Part shown: piece by piece, positions 1 to 10,278 of the stretch
Position numbering within the stretch: the stretch's first letter is position 1
Layout of the letters: each line of letters opens with the position of its first letter
Source of the DNA: Saccoglossus kowalevskii
Taxonomy: Eukaryota > Hemichordata > Enteropneusta > Harrimaniidae
Length of the DNA: 36,080 bases
Assembly (NCBI RefSeq): GCF_000003605.2
Contig: NW_003142307.1
Coordinates: forward strand, 182,717 to 218,796
Direction: 5' to 3'
Made by a program: the position numbers and the translations under genes
The notes under the pieces: generated by a model
What the model was told of the DNA's origin: nothing
Seen by the model: only the letters and a program-made list of their open reading frames with translations
Databases searched by the model: none

Positions 1-413
1 AGTTTGAACTTGATCAATCCAGACATGTCTCGGATACGGATCCAGAACTGAATTCTTTAAAACAAAATGGCCGCCAGTCGGCCATTTCAAACCCGATCCA
101 AAAAAAAATGACGTGCATCAAGGTCCTATTATGTTTAATGTATGTACCAAATTTGAACAAAATCTGTCCATGCATAACTGAGATCCGGGTCCGGAATGGT
201 GAAAATGTGCGATTTTGATGCATTTTCGGCCTTAAAATGGCCGCTATTCGGCTATCGTTAATCGGATCATGATAAAAATGCATGTGCATATGTCCCATAT
301 AAGGTGTGATGTATGAGTGAAGTTTGAACTTAATCGGTCCATGCATGTTCGAGATACAGGTGATCACGGACGCACGCACGGACGCACGCACGGACGCACA
401 CAGGGCAAAACAT
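1..413. repeat. Degenerate tandem array of ~150-170 bp monomers, truncated at left edge
   Basis: Three related monomers begin near positions 1, 151 and 321. Each opens with a (a)gTTTGAACttgATC-like segment followed by a 'cATG...gAGATacgGg' segment. Two of them carry an AAAATGGCCGC...CGGC block (near 65 and 235). The array runs into a GGACGCAC microsatellite at about 366-400. A related segment lies at the right edge of the window in the same orientation. The open reading frame across it is a by-product of the repeat, not a gene. The repeat class is unknown. Confidence 0.7.
366..401. repeat. GGACGCAC/ACGC microsatellite
   Basis: Short tandem units of CACGGACGCACG, about three copies, join the monomer array to the hairpin that follows. 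Confidence 0.85.
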
Positions 414-414
414 A

Positions 415-449
415 AGTCCCCGTTTTTGGACTACGTCCGAACGGGGACT
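415..449. repeat. Perfect 10-bp hairpin at the end of the tandem array
   Basis: AGTCCCCGTT at 415-424 is the exact reverse complement of AACGGGGACT at 440-449. A second inner stem (GGAC/GTCC) surrounds a three-base loop. It marks the right edge of the array element and could be its terminal structure. Confidence 0.8.
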
Positions 450-742
450 AATAACATTGGAGTTAGAAATGAAAAAGCAGTACTACACACAGTGCGGTGA
501 TGACATGTTTTTGTTTTGTGCCTTCCTCGGTTTTAGAATACGTACATCTAGCGCGTACAAGACATGGACGCCCACTTTTAGAGAACGTGGGACGTTTTTA
601 ACGCGCACTTCATAATAAATAGATGGAGTATGACGCGTCTCAAGCTGGCCAATAGGTGTTCGCCATATAGAACATGTGATCATCAATTTCTCGTCCAATG
701 CTCCTATCATTTTGTACGTGTACCATGCTTTTCATAGCATTA

Positions 743-1117
743 TACAGGGGGGCAAGGGGTAGCTTGTACAGTTTTACGGGAAATAAAAAGGGCTTTTTAC
801 AATTTACAAGGAAAAAAAGACGTTTTTACAGTTTACAGTGAAAATTTTGCAATGAATTGTGTCATCTAGTCGTTTTACAGTTTCGAAAATGTAATTTCCC
901 TGGATTATTCTTTACGATTTTTTATTTGGATGTAAATTCTTGTACGTACCGAGAAAAATGACACATATTTACTGTGTACGAAAAAATATTTGATTGATTA
1001 CGTTGTACGTCTAGCCTGTGATTACAGAATTACGGAATTTATTTTTTTCAATTTACGTTGTACGAACAAAAAAATATTGCAATTACGTTGAACGAAAATA
1101 CCCCTCCTCCAATTATA
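743..1117. mobile_element. TIR element, family D, copy 1
   Basis: A ~370-bp non-coding element rich in TTTACAGTTTACAG and TTACGTTGTACGAA motifs. It is nearly identical to 19113-19640. G-rich left and C-rich right ends form imperfect inverted termini, clearer in the second copy. It lies just downstream (minus strand) of the broken gene copy, about where a PAN exon would be expected by comparison with the intact copy. No coding capacity is visible. Confidence 0.7.
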
Positions 1118-1312
1118 GTGTATGTTTGGCGTTTATAAAAACAAGGTGTACATCATGGTAAATTATTTAGAAACATATTTCAGTATTCTGGGCTCAATAT
1201 TAAATGTTTGCTGTAAAATCCAGTCACTTCGATAATCGCTGCTGTGCTAACTACTCTTCATGGTGTATCGCGGTAACTAGATGTGTAGTTGCCGATCTGT
1301 GCATAGTTAGTT

Positions 1313-1458
1313 TCAGAACGGACGAAATAATCTTACCGTCGATAAAATACGATATAATTTGTAAAGAAAGTACAATATTACAAGATTACACACGCATTGG
1401 AATGACCCACTGACGTTTTCACAACTGTGTTCACAATTGCAGGAGCAATGATTGTTAA
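1313..1458 (-). pseudogene. Broken EGF-like exon, tandem copy 1
   Basis: Reading from the acceptor TTTTAG at 1459-1464, the exon enters in phase 1 and encodes NNHCSCNCEHSCENVSGSF, then QCVCN. It closely matches the EGF exon at 6782-6912. After the fifth cysteine the match is cut by a deletion of about 88 bases relative to the other copy, joining EGF sequence to flanking TTGTAAAGAAAGTACAATATT. The reading frame then runs through unrelated hydrophobic codons to TGA at 1313-1315, so the sixth cysteine is lost. The neighbouring Ser/Thr-rich exon is broken too, so this is treated as part of one pseudogene. Confidence 0.75.
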
Positions 1459-1863
1459 CTAAAATAAAAACTATAATGAGTAGGGAATTATGTAAATTTC
1501 ATTTCAATACAATTCAATCTAAATCAGTGCATGGTTTTCTTGAAAAAGAAAAGAACTGAACAAAATGTATAAACGCTATCGTTAACAATTTTGCACATTT
1601 GCCCCCCGCTCTTTTTACAATCTAAAAATATAACAACCATTCAGATTTGCGTTGTTTAAAAAGACCTTCAAAATATATTACAAAGATAACATGCAATGCT
1701 ACACCTATGAAATATTTATAGGGAAACTTTGATGGTCTTGCATTTTTACACAAACTTTTGACAAGGTCTCATAATGGGCAAATGCCACTGTAATCATGTT
1801 ATTGACACCAAATTGAATTGATAACATAAAATTGAAAAACATGTTTAGGTACTATTCACTTAT

Positions 1864-2136
1864 TCGTAGGCTCACGTTTACTCGTTGGTTTGACCTGTTC
1901 AGTGGAATGTACCATTGATGTGAAGTCAGTTGTATCTTCCCTCTGTGTATAAGTTATCATTGTAGTTGGGAAATTCGCCTTCAATGTACTTTGAAAAACC
2001 GTGCTGCCTATGTCTGAAAATAACGAGGTTAGAATCACAGCATGTCTGGTTGCTGGGTTCTTCTAAATGGCTGCATTGGCAGTGCGATCGTTGTCATATA
2101 CGTACGAAATCACCGCTTGTGAGATATCTCTACATC
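1864..2136 (-). pseudogene. Broken Ser/Thr-rich exon, tandem copy 1
   Basis: This is the counterpart of the exon at 7261-7560. Its acceptor (TTTATGCAG) is intact and the phase-1 frame starts CRDISQAVISYVYDNDRTANAAI, but codon TAG at 2063-2065 stops it where the other copy has TTG. An in-frame loss of 27 bases follows. Beyond that the reading frame is kept (sharing PTTM, EDTT and TSMVHSTEQ with copy 2). At the exon end the donor GTAAGT of copy 2 reads ATAAGT. A stop codon plus a lost donor make function unlikely. Confidence 0.8.
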
Positions 2137-2959
2137 CTGCATAAACACATTATATACAAGCGCAACAGAACTGTTAACGACTACCTACATACATAATTAA
2201 ATGTGCTGAATAGAAGTTTTTCATTCTCCATGCAATACACTACATACAATCTAAACTGTTAAAGATAATTCTAGGGATATAAGAAAAATGTTGTTATTGA
2301 TACATATAATAGATCACCCATGTTTTGAATTGAATTACAAAAATGATAAGAAAACCTATACATGTCGATGAACGATTCAATCTCCGATCAATTGCTTAAA
2401 AAAATATACAAAGCCAAATTACGGATAATTGACAAAAACACAGCACGCAGGTCAGTTGTATGTCATTTTCAATTAATATTTTATAATCCTTGGTGGGTCA
2501 TTAAACAAAAGCAATTCAAATAAGTGTATTTGCAACATACCGCCATTCAAAACAGCAATTGCTTAAATGGTGTGTTAAAGGCTCATTCATTTCTAATATC
2601 TCGAGACAATCCTACGACCCTAACTTAGTCTATAGTATCGTTCCAACGACTAATCTAAACTTTGTTAATATAAAAAACTTATATAAACAATTGAAGAATA
2701 AAAGCGTGTGTCTGCAGGGCGGATTTGAAATTATTCATCACACATATTATTAACAGATGGACACATCCGTTTGTTATTCAAGTGGTTGCATACATCAGAT
2801 TTAACCTCGTGTGGACAAAATTATAATTATTATTAATCATTTGCATGAATGACACTTTTCGGTATTTAGGATTTTAGGATGTTCACGACTAACTTGAAGT
2901 ATACTAGTAATCTTGGCCCAACATGTTTTAAAAACACACAGATACAATATTGTGTTTTT

Positions 2960-3137
2960 AGGAAACATCAAAATAGCAGAATATGCAGAAATTTTAACAT
3001 GTACCATCGTGATCATATTCCATTCGTATACATCATACTTTTCTGAACTGCTAAATTTAAGTATATACACACTGGGGAAGGTGAGAATAAGGATTCCCAC
3101 TACAATTGGTAGAATAACAGTATTGCGCGGTTCACGA
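2960..3137 (-). pseudogene. Transmembrane exon, tandem copy 1
   Basis: After an acceptor-like TTATCACAG (just above 3137) the frame reads REPRNTVILPIVVGILILTF then SVYILKF, a clear ~21-residue hydrophobic span followed by a basic residue and KYDVYEW. It pairs codon for codon with 8914-9031, but where that copy stops with TAG this one has TGG and reads on to 2837. It could be the last exon of a type I membrane protein, possibly the 3' end of the unit lying upstream in the tandem array. The exon limits are inferred from similarity and splice-like sites only. Confidence 0.4.
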
Positions 3138-3382
3138 CTGTGATAATGATGATACATGTCAGAAGTCGATGTGTAAACAAAGGACAGACTTACTATTATT
3201 ATTATCATTGTGCATACATAATTTCAACTTTAGTATACACGCACCTTATAAAGAAAAATATCACATCTGCTGCGAAATCTGCGAAACCATTTATGATAAA
3301 GTGTTTGTTATACGGTAAGCCTCTTGGTATCATATTAATTACTAATTTAAATCATACCGGTTATTTCCACTCAATACATTAA

Positions 3383-4042
3383 TTTAATCAATGACTGTAA
3401 TTATTGCACTTTATGCTGTACAAAATATTATGGAATCAAAGTTGAGAGTGAAATTATGATTAGGAAGTGTTGGTAACTACTCATTTCAAAATGTTATTTC
3501 ATTTGGGAACATAGCTTTTGTGTAAATCATGATGTTTGCATCTTCAGATAATTATATTTTTAGACGTTTATAGAAGTAATAGACAGATTATTTGTTTATA
3601 AACAAATCTTTTTTTTTAAATAAACTTATCCCTGCACTCTTGGAAATTAAGAAATGAAGCTTCCATCAGGGAGACAATACAATTCAATGTGAATCAGAGC
3701 ATAAACTAACCCGGCACACAAATAGTGTACAGGTTATTGGCTTTTATAGAAATATGTCCAGGCTATAACATTTTCTTTGGAGAATGGAATTTGTATATCT
3801 ACATACGTATGTGTGTATGCAAAAGCTCGTCTTTGACAGCGAACAACTACTAATGTATATTTTGTCATCGGCTCGTGTTTGATTCATTTATTCAACTGGA
3901 ATAAAAATTCGAATATATGTTTACAATATACCTCCATCTGATTGAAAAAGTAAGAAGTGTATGCGCCACTGTTTTCTCGGTCGAGTCGAAATGTTTGTCC
4001 TTTATTGGGTTCAGTTTTCAATTAGGTGTAAGGCACTCTCAC
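3383..4042. other. Intergenic or intronic DNA, no gene seen
   Basis: AT-rich, with no convincing exon. A 28-base segment near 3675-3703 resembles 1505-1532 with about three differences, too short to interpret. Confidence 0.5.
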
Positions 4043-4168
4043 CACCTAAAATCGGGGAAAGTGCTTGAAGGGTATATTTCTTAGCAGTGTATGAGCATTC
4101 AACTACAAAAAAATCGTTTGATGTTCCATTTATATAAATATTATATAAATCTAAATTTCTACAGAAAT
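4043..4168 (-). CDS. Candidate phase-1 internal exon of the minus-strand modular gene
   Basis: On the minus strand a strong acceptor (TTTATTTTTTAACAG, ending at 4169) opens a 126-base segment without stops. It ends at GGTG|GTGAGA, a good donor at 4037-4042. Both ends are phase 1, like the EGF, Ser/Thr-rich and PAN exons farther upstream on the same strand. The encoded ~41 residues begin FCRNLDLYNIYINGTSNDFF and contain two cysteines and one NGT glycosylation site. I do not recognise the domain. It sits between the PAN exon and the broken copy, so it may be another module of either gene or an independent relic. Confidence 0.4.
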
Positions 4169-6046
4169 CTGTTAAAAAATAAACGTAAAATGAAGCCAAT
4201 CACTGAATGTCACGTTCACATTTGATTTGCTGTGTATTTTTTTTGTCAACAATCATATATTAAATTAGTGACATATTCCAAAGATATATCAAGATCAACG
4301 AGAGATTTAAGGTGACCACATTTCAAATTATGATATATGAGATTAGGATAGTCTTAACAACACACTAACCTAGACTTATCATCAAGTAACATTTGTAAAC
4401 CATCCAGCTTTTACAATCCTTCTCTCACGAGAACTTGGGTGCAAAGATGTAGAAGTCCCTCGAACATGTTGAATCAGTTATTTTGCTCACATGTTTGTCA
4501 TCTGGGTATATATGGCTTTCTCATATGGCCATGTAAATGTTGTATCATTACGCGACGTTTAACATGGAATATCACTGCAGTATGGCAATGATTTTCCTGC
4601 CACTGAGCGTTACAAACCGAGATGGCACGTATCCACATTGAATCTTGACATTGAACTTTAAAGTCGTATAAAAGCGCGCAATTGCGGAATATTTTAAACT
4701 TAAAAAATTGCCACTGAAATTAATTTTATTAATTAAAACAATCTCAATGATCATATGATAAATCGGTTATCGCTAAATGTCGGGGCTTGGTGTGATCGTA
4801 TTGCCGTCGTGTGATGTGTGATGCGCCTCAAGTGATACTCGCGGCATAGTCTAAAAAGTGACATGCCACAAAGTTGTCTAATTGTGTATACATTACATTA
4901 CATAACATAATCGTTGTTAGATAGAAATGCTCAAATTAATACAAGCTCTGATGTATGGTGTGGCACCAAATAACACATGTTATTATGTGAACACAGTTGA
5001 CACATAAGTTATGTCACATGTAACTCAGAGGTGTCAAAGCTATAGCACGATACAGTTGTAGTAATATGTTGTGTTTAAATATGTGATTAGATATATATAC
5101 GCCAATGACAACCATTAGATATATGTTTTTCATATAAAGTGTTAATATTGTAGCATTTTAATACAGCTTTAAATATATTTACAATCCTACTCTGTCTAAG
5201 TTCTGCTGTCCTGTCTTCATAGCTCGATTCAAAAACAAACTGTATACTACTAGTACATTATATATGAATATACATTAACCACGAAAAAGAAAATAAAACC
5301 GCGTAAAAACAAATTATGTTCAATATAAGTATACAATTTCAGCATTTACTGAATTATAATTAGAATATATCACATCTCATATTACGACATGAATTAGTAC
5401 TCGGCTGTATCTTATTCTCTTTCATTAGCAGTGTAAAAATGGAATGAACATTACGTGAATCGGCATATAATTCACTAACATATCTATTATATTCCAGAGA
5501 ATTACCAACAAACAGTTACAAAACAATTTCGAGTACAAAGCAATTACATCTTTGTTCGCATACACATGTAAAATAAGTTAAATTATAACTATTACTATAA
5601 GACAACCTTTCTTGAGCACAACATTAGATGTAATGTTTTTTTTCTCTGGAGAAGTAGTCATGCTAACAAATTGCAATAGTATGTTTCTTTGAGGGTAATT
5701 TACACTAACATAATATAGACAGGCCAGTGCCCCCAATGCAGTAGTACATCACCAAATAAGAAAATATTTCTTTCAGCTCAAGTTCCCACTTTTGTTCATC
5801 AATCGTTGTGGATATTGTGAACGAACGTATGTGTTTTTTTCAAACGCGTGTTTTTTGTCTATCATCATTTCCAAATCATGTGATGATAAATTGTGATAAA
5901 TTGCTAATCTAAATTGATTTTTTTCTTATACGATATGGACCACGTAAACCCCGCATATAAAAGCAGTGCGTGTCAGTTATACAAATGAACTAACTTATAT
6001 ATGAGATTATGTTTCTTGCTCTGTGACTGAATATTGACTAGCATAT
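4169..6046. other. AT-rich stretch with no gene seen
   Basis: Long runs of A/T with scattered short open frames, none with splice-bounded or domain-like content. It may be intron or 3' flank of the minus-strand gene. Confidence 0.5.
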
Positions 6047-6291
6047 TTAAGGTAGCTCGTTTAACAAAGATGGGCGACCTGAAATCGTTGTCATAGGACC
6101 TGCGTCTGGTGAAAGATCCCCACTCTTAATGTTACATACGTTGGTGTTAGAATGCCATGTCCAAAACGTACACAACGGTTCTTCTGTACATCCAATGCAA
6201 CAGTCAATTGCTGTATCTGCGGCGATTAGCTTGGTTATATTTCTAGACATAGCTGGAAACTTCATGCCTATATGCATATTACACCCAAAAT
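6047..6291 (-). CDS. PAN/Apple domain, terminal exon
   Basis: Acceptor TTTTATTTGCAG (ending at 6292) opens a phase-1 exon that begins FGCNMHIGMKFPAMSRNI and stops at TAA 6047-6049. The core pattern DTAIDCCIGCTEEPLC, then FWTWHSNTNVCNIKSG and a closing ISGRP, is that of the PAN/Apple fold: paired cysteines in the middle helix, a WTW strand, and C-x-x-K near the end. PAN modules bind proteins or sugars in secreted and cell-surface proteins, and are common in amphioxus, echinoderms and hemichordates. The domain looks complete and ends the protein. The upstream partner is probably the Ser/Thr-rich exon, whose donor is also phase 1. The ligand is unknown. Confidence 0.75.
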
Positions 6292-6781
6292 CTGCAAATA
6301 AAATTACATCAGCTATATTATTTAACTAGGTTTGAAATGGGCTAATTATAATCAGAACGTTTAATTGAGTAACGTTACATCTTCGACCAATTGGATTGCG
6401 ACCATCAGGAACTATTAAATTCAGACTAGTTGTAGACAACGTTCCATGATTATAGATGATATTGATATTGAACATACCTGTAAGACCATGTATGTGCTAA
6501 TGACATCCTAATTTGTATTTATAATTAGTTTACAATCCACGAAATATGCGATAACACTTCGAAATTGACCGCTATTTGCAACGTTTGCTTATGAATAGGA
6601 TATGATGCTGATAGACCGGTTAATACGGTCAAATAATAGCACGGTGTAACGGCATTACGCTGACGTAGCATTCTCTTGTTAGTAAAAGTATAAAATCATA
6701 AATTATCTGCTACTCTTTTCAAAACATTTGTAAAGAAAGTACAATATTTGTTTACTCCATTTGAAACTGACTTTCATTAAA

Positions 6782-6912
6782 TTATTGCTGATACTCAACT
6801 GTACATGTTTCCTTATTTTCATCCAATACAAAGCCAAGGTCACACACGCATTGGAATGACCCATTGACGTTTTCACAACTGTGCTCACAATTGTAGGAGC
6901 AATGACTGGGAA
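6782..6912 (-). CDS. EGF-like domain exon
   Basis: With the acceptor TTTTAG ending at 6913, the phase-1 frame reads PSHCSYNCEHSCENVNGSF then QCVCDLGFVLDENKETC, a six-cysteine EGF-like module of the 'GSFxCxC..GF' type. It is followed by TVEYQQ and TAA (6782-6784). No phase-1 donor lies between the sixth cysteine and the stop, so the exon can end a protein but cannot splice in frame to the PAN exon. Either it is an alternative last exon, or its donor has been lost. EGF modules of this type are extracellular. The exon matches the truncated copy at 1313-1458. Confidence 0.75.
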
Positions 6913-7260
6913 CTAAAATCAAAATGTCATGAAATAGACATAAGTAGAGAACTTATATCATGTACATTTCATTTCATAAAAAAAGGAAAACAAAAAATAA
7001 CAAAATGTATTTACGCTATCATTCAAATCTTAGCAAATTTGTCACCTAATAACATAACAGTAATTCGTGTCTGTGGTGTTTAAGGACACTCTGCAAATAG
7101 ATTGCAATACATTGCATAATCAGACGGATAAAATATTTTGGGAAACTTTCGTTTTCAATTTCTTTATGATTCGCATAATCAAAAATATTGATGCAAATTT
7201 ATTCATGTTGCTGGCAACTGGGTCACCAAATTGAAAATGTTTAGGTAAGCATTCACTTAC

Positions 7261-7560
7261 ACGTAGACTGGGTTAGGTTCGTTCTTTTGCCCTGTTCAGT
7301 TGAATGTACCATTGATGTGAGGACCGTTGTGTCTTCCTTCTGTGCGTGAGTTAACATCGTAGTTGGCAAATTTGCCTCCAATTCATGTTGAGAAACCGTG
7401 CTGAGTATGTCTGGAAATGATGAGCTTAGGATCGCAGCAACCGCTGATTTTGTCTCTGTTCTAGTGATTCTGGTTTGCGGAGACGGCAAAATGGTTGAGT
7501 TAGCAGTTCGAACGTTGTCATACGCAAATGAAATCTTTTCTCGTGAGATACCTCTACAGT
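7261..7560 (-). CDS. Ser/Thr-rich extracellular linker exon
   Basis: The exon is bounded by TTTCTTTGTAG (ending at 7561) and the strong donor GTAAGTGA (from 7260). It is exactly 300 bases, phase 1 to phase 1. It begins CRGISREKISFAYDNVRT and continues into about 70 residues rich in Ser and Thr (TRITRTETKS..., LPTTMLTH, TSMVHSTEQ), with NST and NLT sequons. This resembles a mucin-like, O-glycosylated stalk between folded modules. It precedes the EGF and PAN exons on the same strand and can join either in frame. The first exon and signal peptide of the gene are not identified; they should lie at higher coordinates. Confidence 0.65.
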
Positions 7561-8913
7561 CTACAAAGAAATATAATATACAACAACAAGTAAACTGTTA
7601 ATGCAATGTGCTGAATAGGAAGATAACAGTCAAACCTTGATACATAAGTCAGGAGATATAATTTCCCAAAACATACCCAAAACACGAAATCTACACTTTT
7701 ATCCCACAAATCTTTTCAAAAATTCAGTCCCGTGGAGACTCATAAAAAGTAGCGCGGTTCTGAAATATTTGTAGCGATTAAACTTTTATTCATCGAGTTA
7801 TCGTGATCCGAATTTCACTTTTTCGTTGAGTTGGCTCTTGCGTAACGGTCGTTAAATTCAAGATAAAAAATAATTAAACCTCATTTGCAAACGGGCTGCC
7901 GGCCAGCTGTAATGGGTTAGGGTTTTATTCCAGGGATATAATAAAAAAAACGTTCATATTGATGCATGTAATTCACTACACGTGGTATGAATTGTATTAC
8001 GAATATGTAAAGCAAAGCTAAACTTGTCGATGGACAGCTGAATCTCTAATCAATCGCTTTATTAATAAATAAAACTACAGTGCCGGACTATAGATAATTT
8101 ACAAAAACACAATTCGCAATATATTTGTTGACAGAACACTAAGAAGTAATTCAAATAAGTGTGTTTGTAACATATACCCTCATTCGAAACAGCTATAACT
8201 CAGATGGTATCAAAGGCACATACAGCCCTAATATCTTGCAACAATTCTACGACAGTACAAATAGTCTTTAGTATCGTTTCAACAACTTATCTAAACTAAC
8301 TAACTATATATATATCACTAGCTTTAAAAGTCATATTTATCTAATTTGACCGTTACTAGACGTAAACATTATAGAATGGTACTTGTTTGAAAATTATAAA
8401 TACAAGTACATGTCTGCATGCATGCATGCGTGAAAAAAGCATGGTTTGGAAATCTTGTGTAAGTTAGCACTCTCTCAGTGAAAATTATTGGGAACCAACA
8501 ATATATCTCCTACATTATATATAATTGTAGATAAAAATAATATGTCTGCGGGAGCATTTGAAATCATTCACCTATGGTTAACAGCTAAATGGACACACCC
8601 AATTAAAGCCATTACAATACGAAAGTAAAAAGTAATATTTAAATTATTGAACAGATTGCACACATAAATTTTAATTTCCTGCGGTAAAAATTTACAATTA
8701 TTATTAATATTTTGCATCACATAAAACCTTTCAGTATTTTAGATTTTAGTGTTTTCAAGAGCAGTTTAAAATGTTTTAAAACTCTCATTATCACACCAAA
8801 CAAGATAGCTACTAGTTCTATCACTGTTGTTTGGTGCCATAGAAAATTGTGTCTATAACAAAAGGCAGAATATGGAGACATTTCAATATGTATAATTGTA
8901 TGTTGTCCGTATC

Positions 8914-9031
8914 CTATTCGTATACATCATACTTGCCTGTTCTCCTAAATTTAAGTATATACACACTGTGGAAGGTGAGAATAACTATTCCCAGAACAAT
9001 TGGTAGAATAACAGTATTCCATGGTTCACGA
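8914..9031 (-). CDS. Transmembrane exon, tandem copy 2
   Basis: Following an acceptor-like CACTATCACAG, the frame reads REPWNTVILPIVLGIVILTF then HSVYILKFRRTGKYDVYE and stops at TAG 8914-8916. The hydrophobic span of ~21 residues followed by KFRR fits a type I membrane anchor with a short cytoplasmic tail. It lies upstream of the Ser/Thr-rich, EGF and PAN exons on the minus strand. As a stop-bearing exon it more probably ends a preceding gene of the tandem array than starts this one. The reading frame matches copy 1 without indels across the span. Confidence 0.4.
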
Positions 9032-9299
9032 CTGTGATAGTGATGATCCATATCGGAATCGATGTGTGAACAAAAGACAGACTTACTAAACTAATATAAA
9101 TCACACGTGCGTATTAGATTTGTATATAATTTTCCCTTTAGCATACATGCACTTTACAAAGAAAATGTAGACATCTGTTACAGAACCATGTATGATAAAA
9201 CGGTTTTCACATGGTAAATCCCTTGAAATCACTAGACGCACATTTAACTTGACGTGGTATTACCAACTATTTCCTTCAATATTTTAATTTAATTATTCC

Positions 9300-10093
9300 A
9301 TTTCACGCTGTATTTATACGTGTTCGTACTAAAACGTGACAAATTATTGGGGGGGGGATTAGGATTAAAATGTTTAAGTAATCAAGCATTTCAAAATGTT
9401 ATATAGTAGTTTGGGATTAATGGCATGAACTAAATAGTTTTACAGACGTTTTCTGAATACCATCTGATAATATGAGGTTATTACGAGGATACCTCAAAGT
9501 ATGCACGAAGTTATTCTAAGTTTCATCGCTGTTTATAATACCAAATCCGATCACTTGTGCCATGTGTGAATCTCGTACTCACTTTACCTACTCGTGTAAA
9601 TGCACCTTCACATTTACTTTCACTAAATAATGAAAACGTTTTTTGTCATATGTTTCATCTCAGCTAATAGCATATTAATATTTTTTAACAGTTCATGCAT
9701 GATCAGTTTACTGTATTAAGTCTTGTGTTTATATGAAATCTCGCCTTTATATATCGATATATTTTTTTAAAGACTTTTAAGATTCTTGTTTAGGATTTCA
9801 TATAATATAATGAAAATTTATGTAGATAATCGACGCTCGAATAGACGATGTTTCTTAAAATTATTTTCCAGCCAACAGGAAAACGAAAACAATTAACAAA
9901 CACATAAAGGAGTTATAACTGTCTTCAATACAACCATTGATTGTATACATTGCGCCTCCTTGAGATCAATTTGAACAGACTGCAGTGCGCCCTCTGGTGA
10001 TCTATTTTATCCAGGCTGTGCCAAAAGAGAAATGCATTGTCTTGTACATAGTATATTCTTTTCATAATTTTCATCGATTACCAGTCATTTAAC
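9300..10093. other. Intergenic DNA, no gene seen
   Basis: AT-rich, with a run of nine G near 9350. I see no splice-bounded module on either strand. Confidence 0.5.
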
Positions 10094-10278
10094 TTAAAGC
10101 GACAATCGAATAAACCATTTCCTGTGTCATTACTGTCAATTTGTAGTGTTTATTGCCAACATCGTGCCGCGTTATGTTCGATATGGGACTCATAGCGACG
10201 CATACCGGGCAACGCGTGTAAAATACATTGTTTACATGAAATTCGAGCACGCGCTGCGCGACAACCACTGCGCTTTAA
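10094..10278. mobile_element. TTAA-flanked MITE, family B, copy 1
   Basis: Bounded by TTAA at 10094-10097 and 10275-10278. The right end reads GCGCTGCGCGACAACCACTG, and the interior (CCGCGTTATGTTCGATATGG, then ACTCATAGCGACGC) is the reverse complement of the copy at 17395-17517. A TTAA target duplication suggests mobilisation by a piggyBac- or Kolobok-type transposase supplied elsewhere. No coding capacity. Confidence 0.65.
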
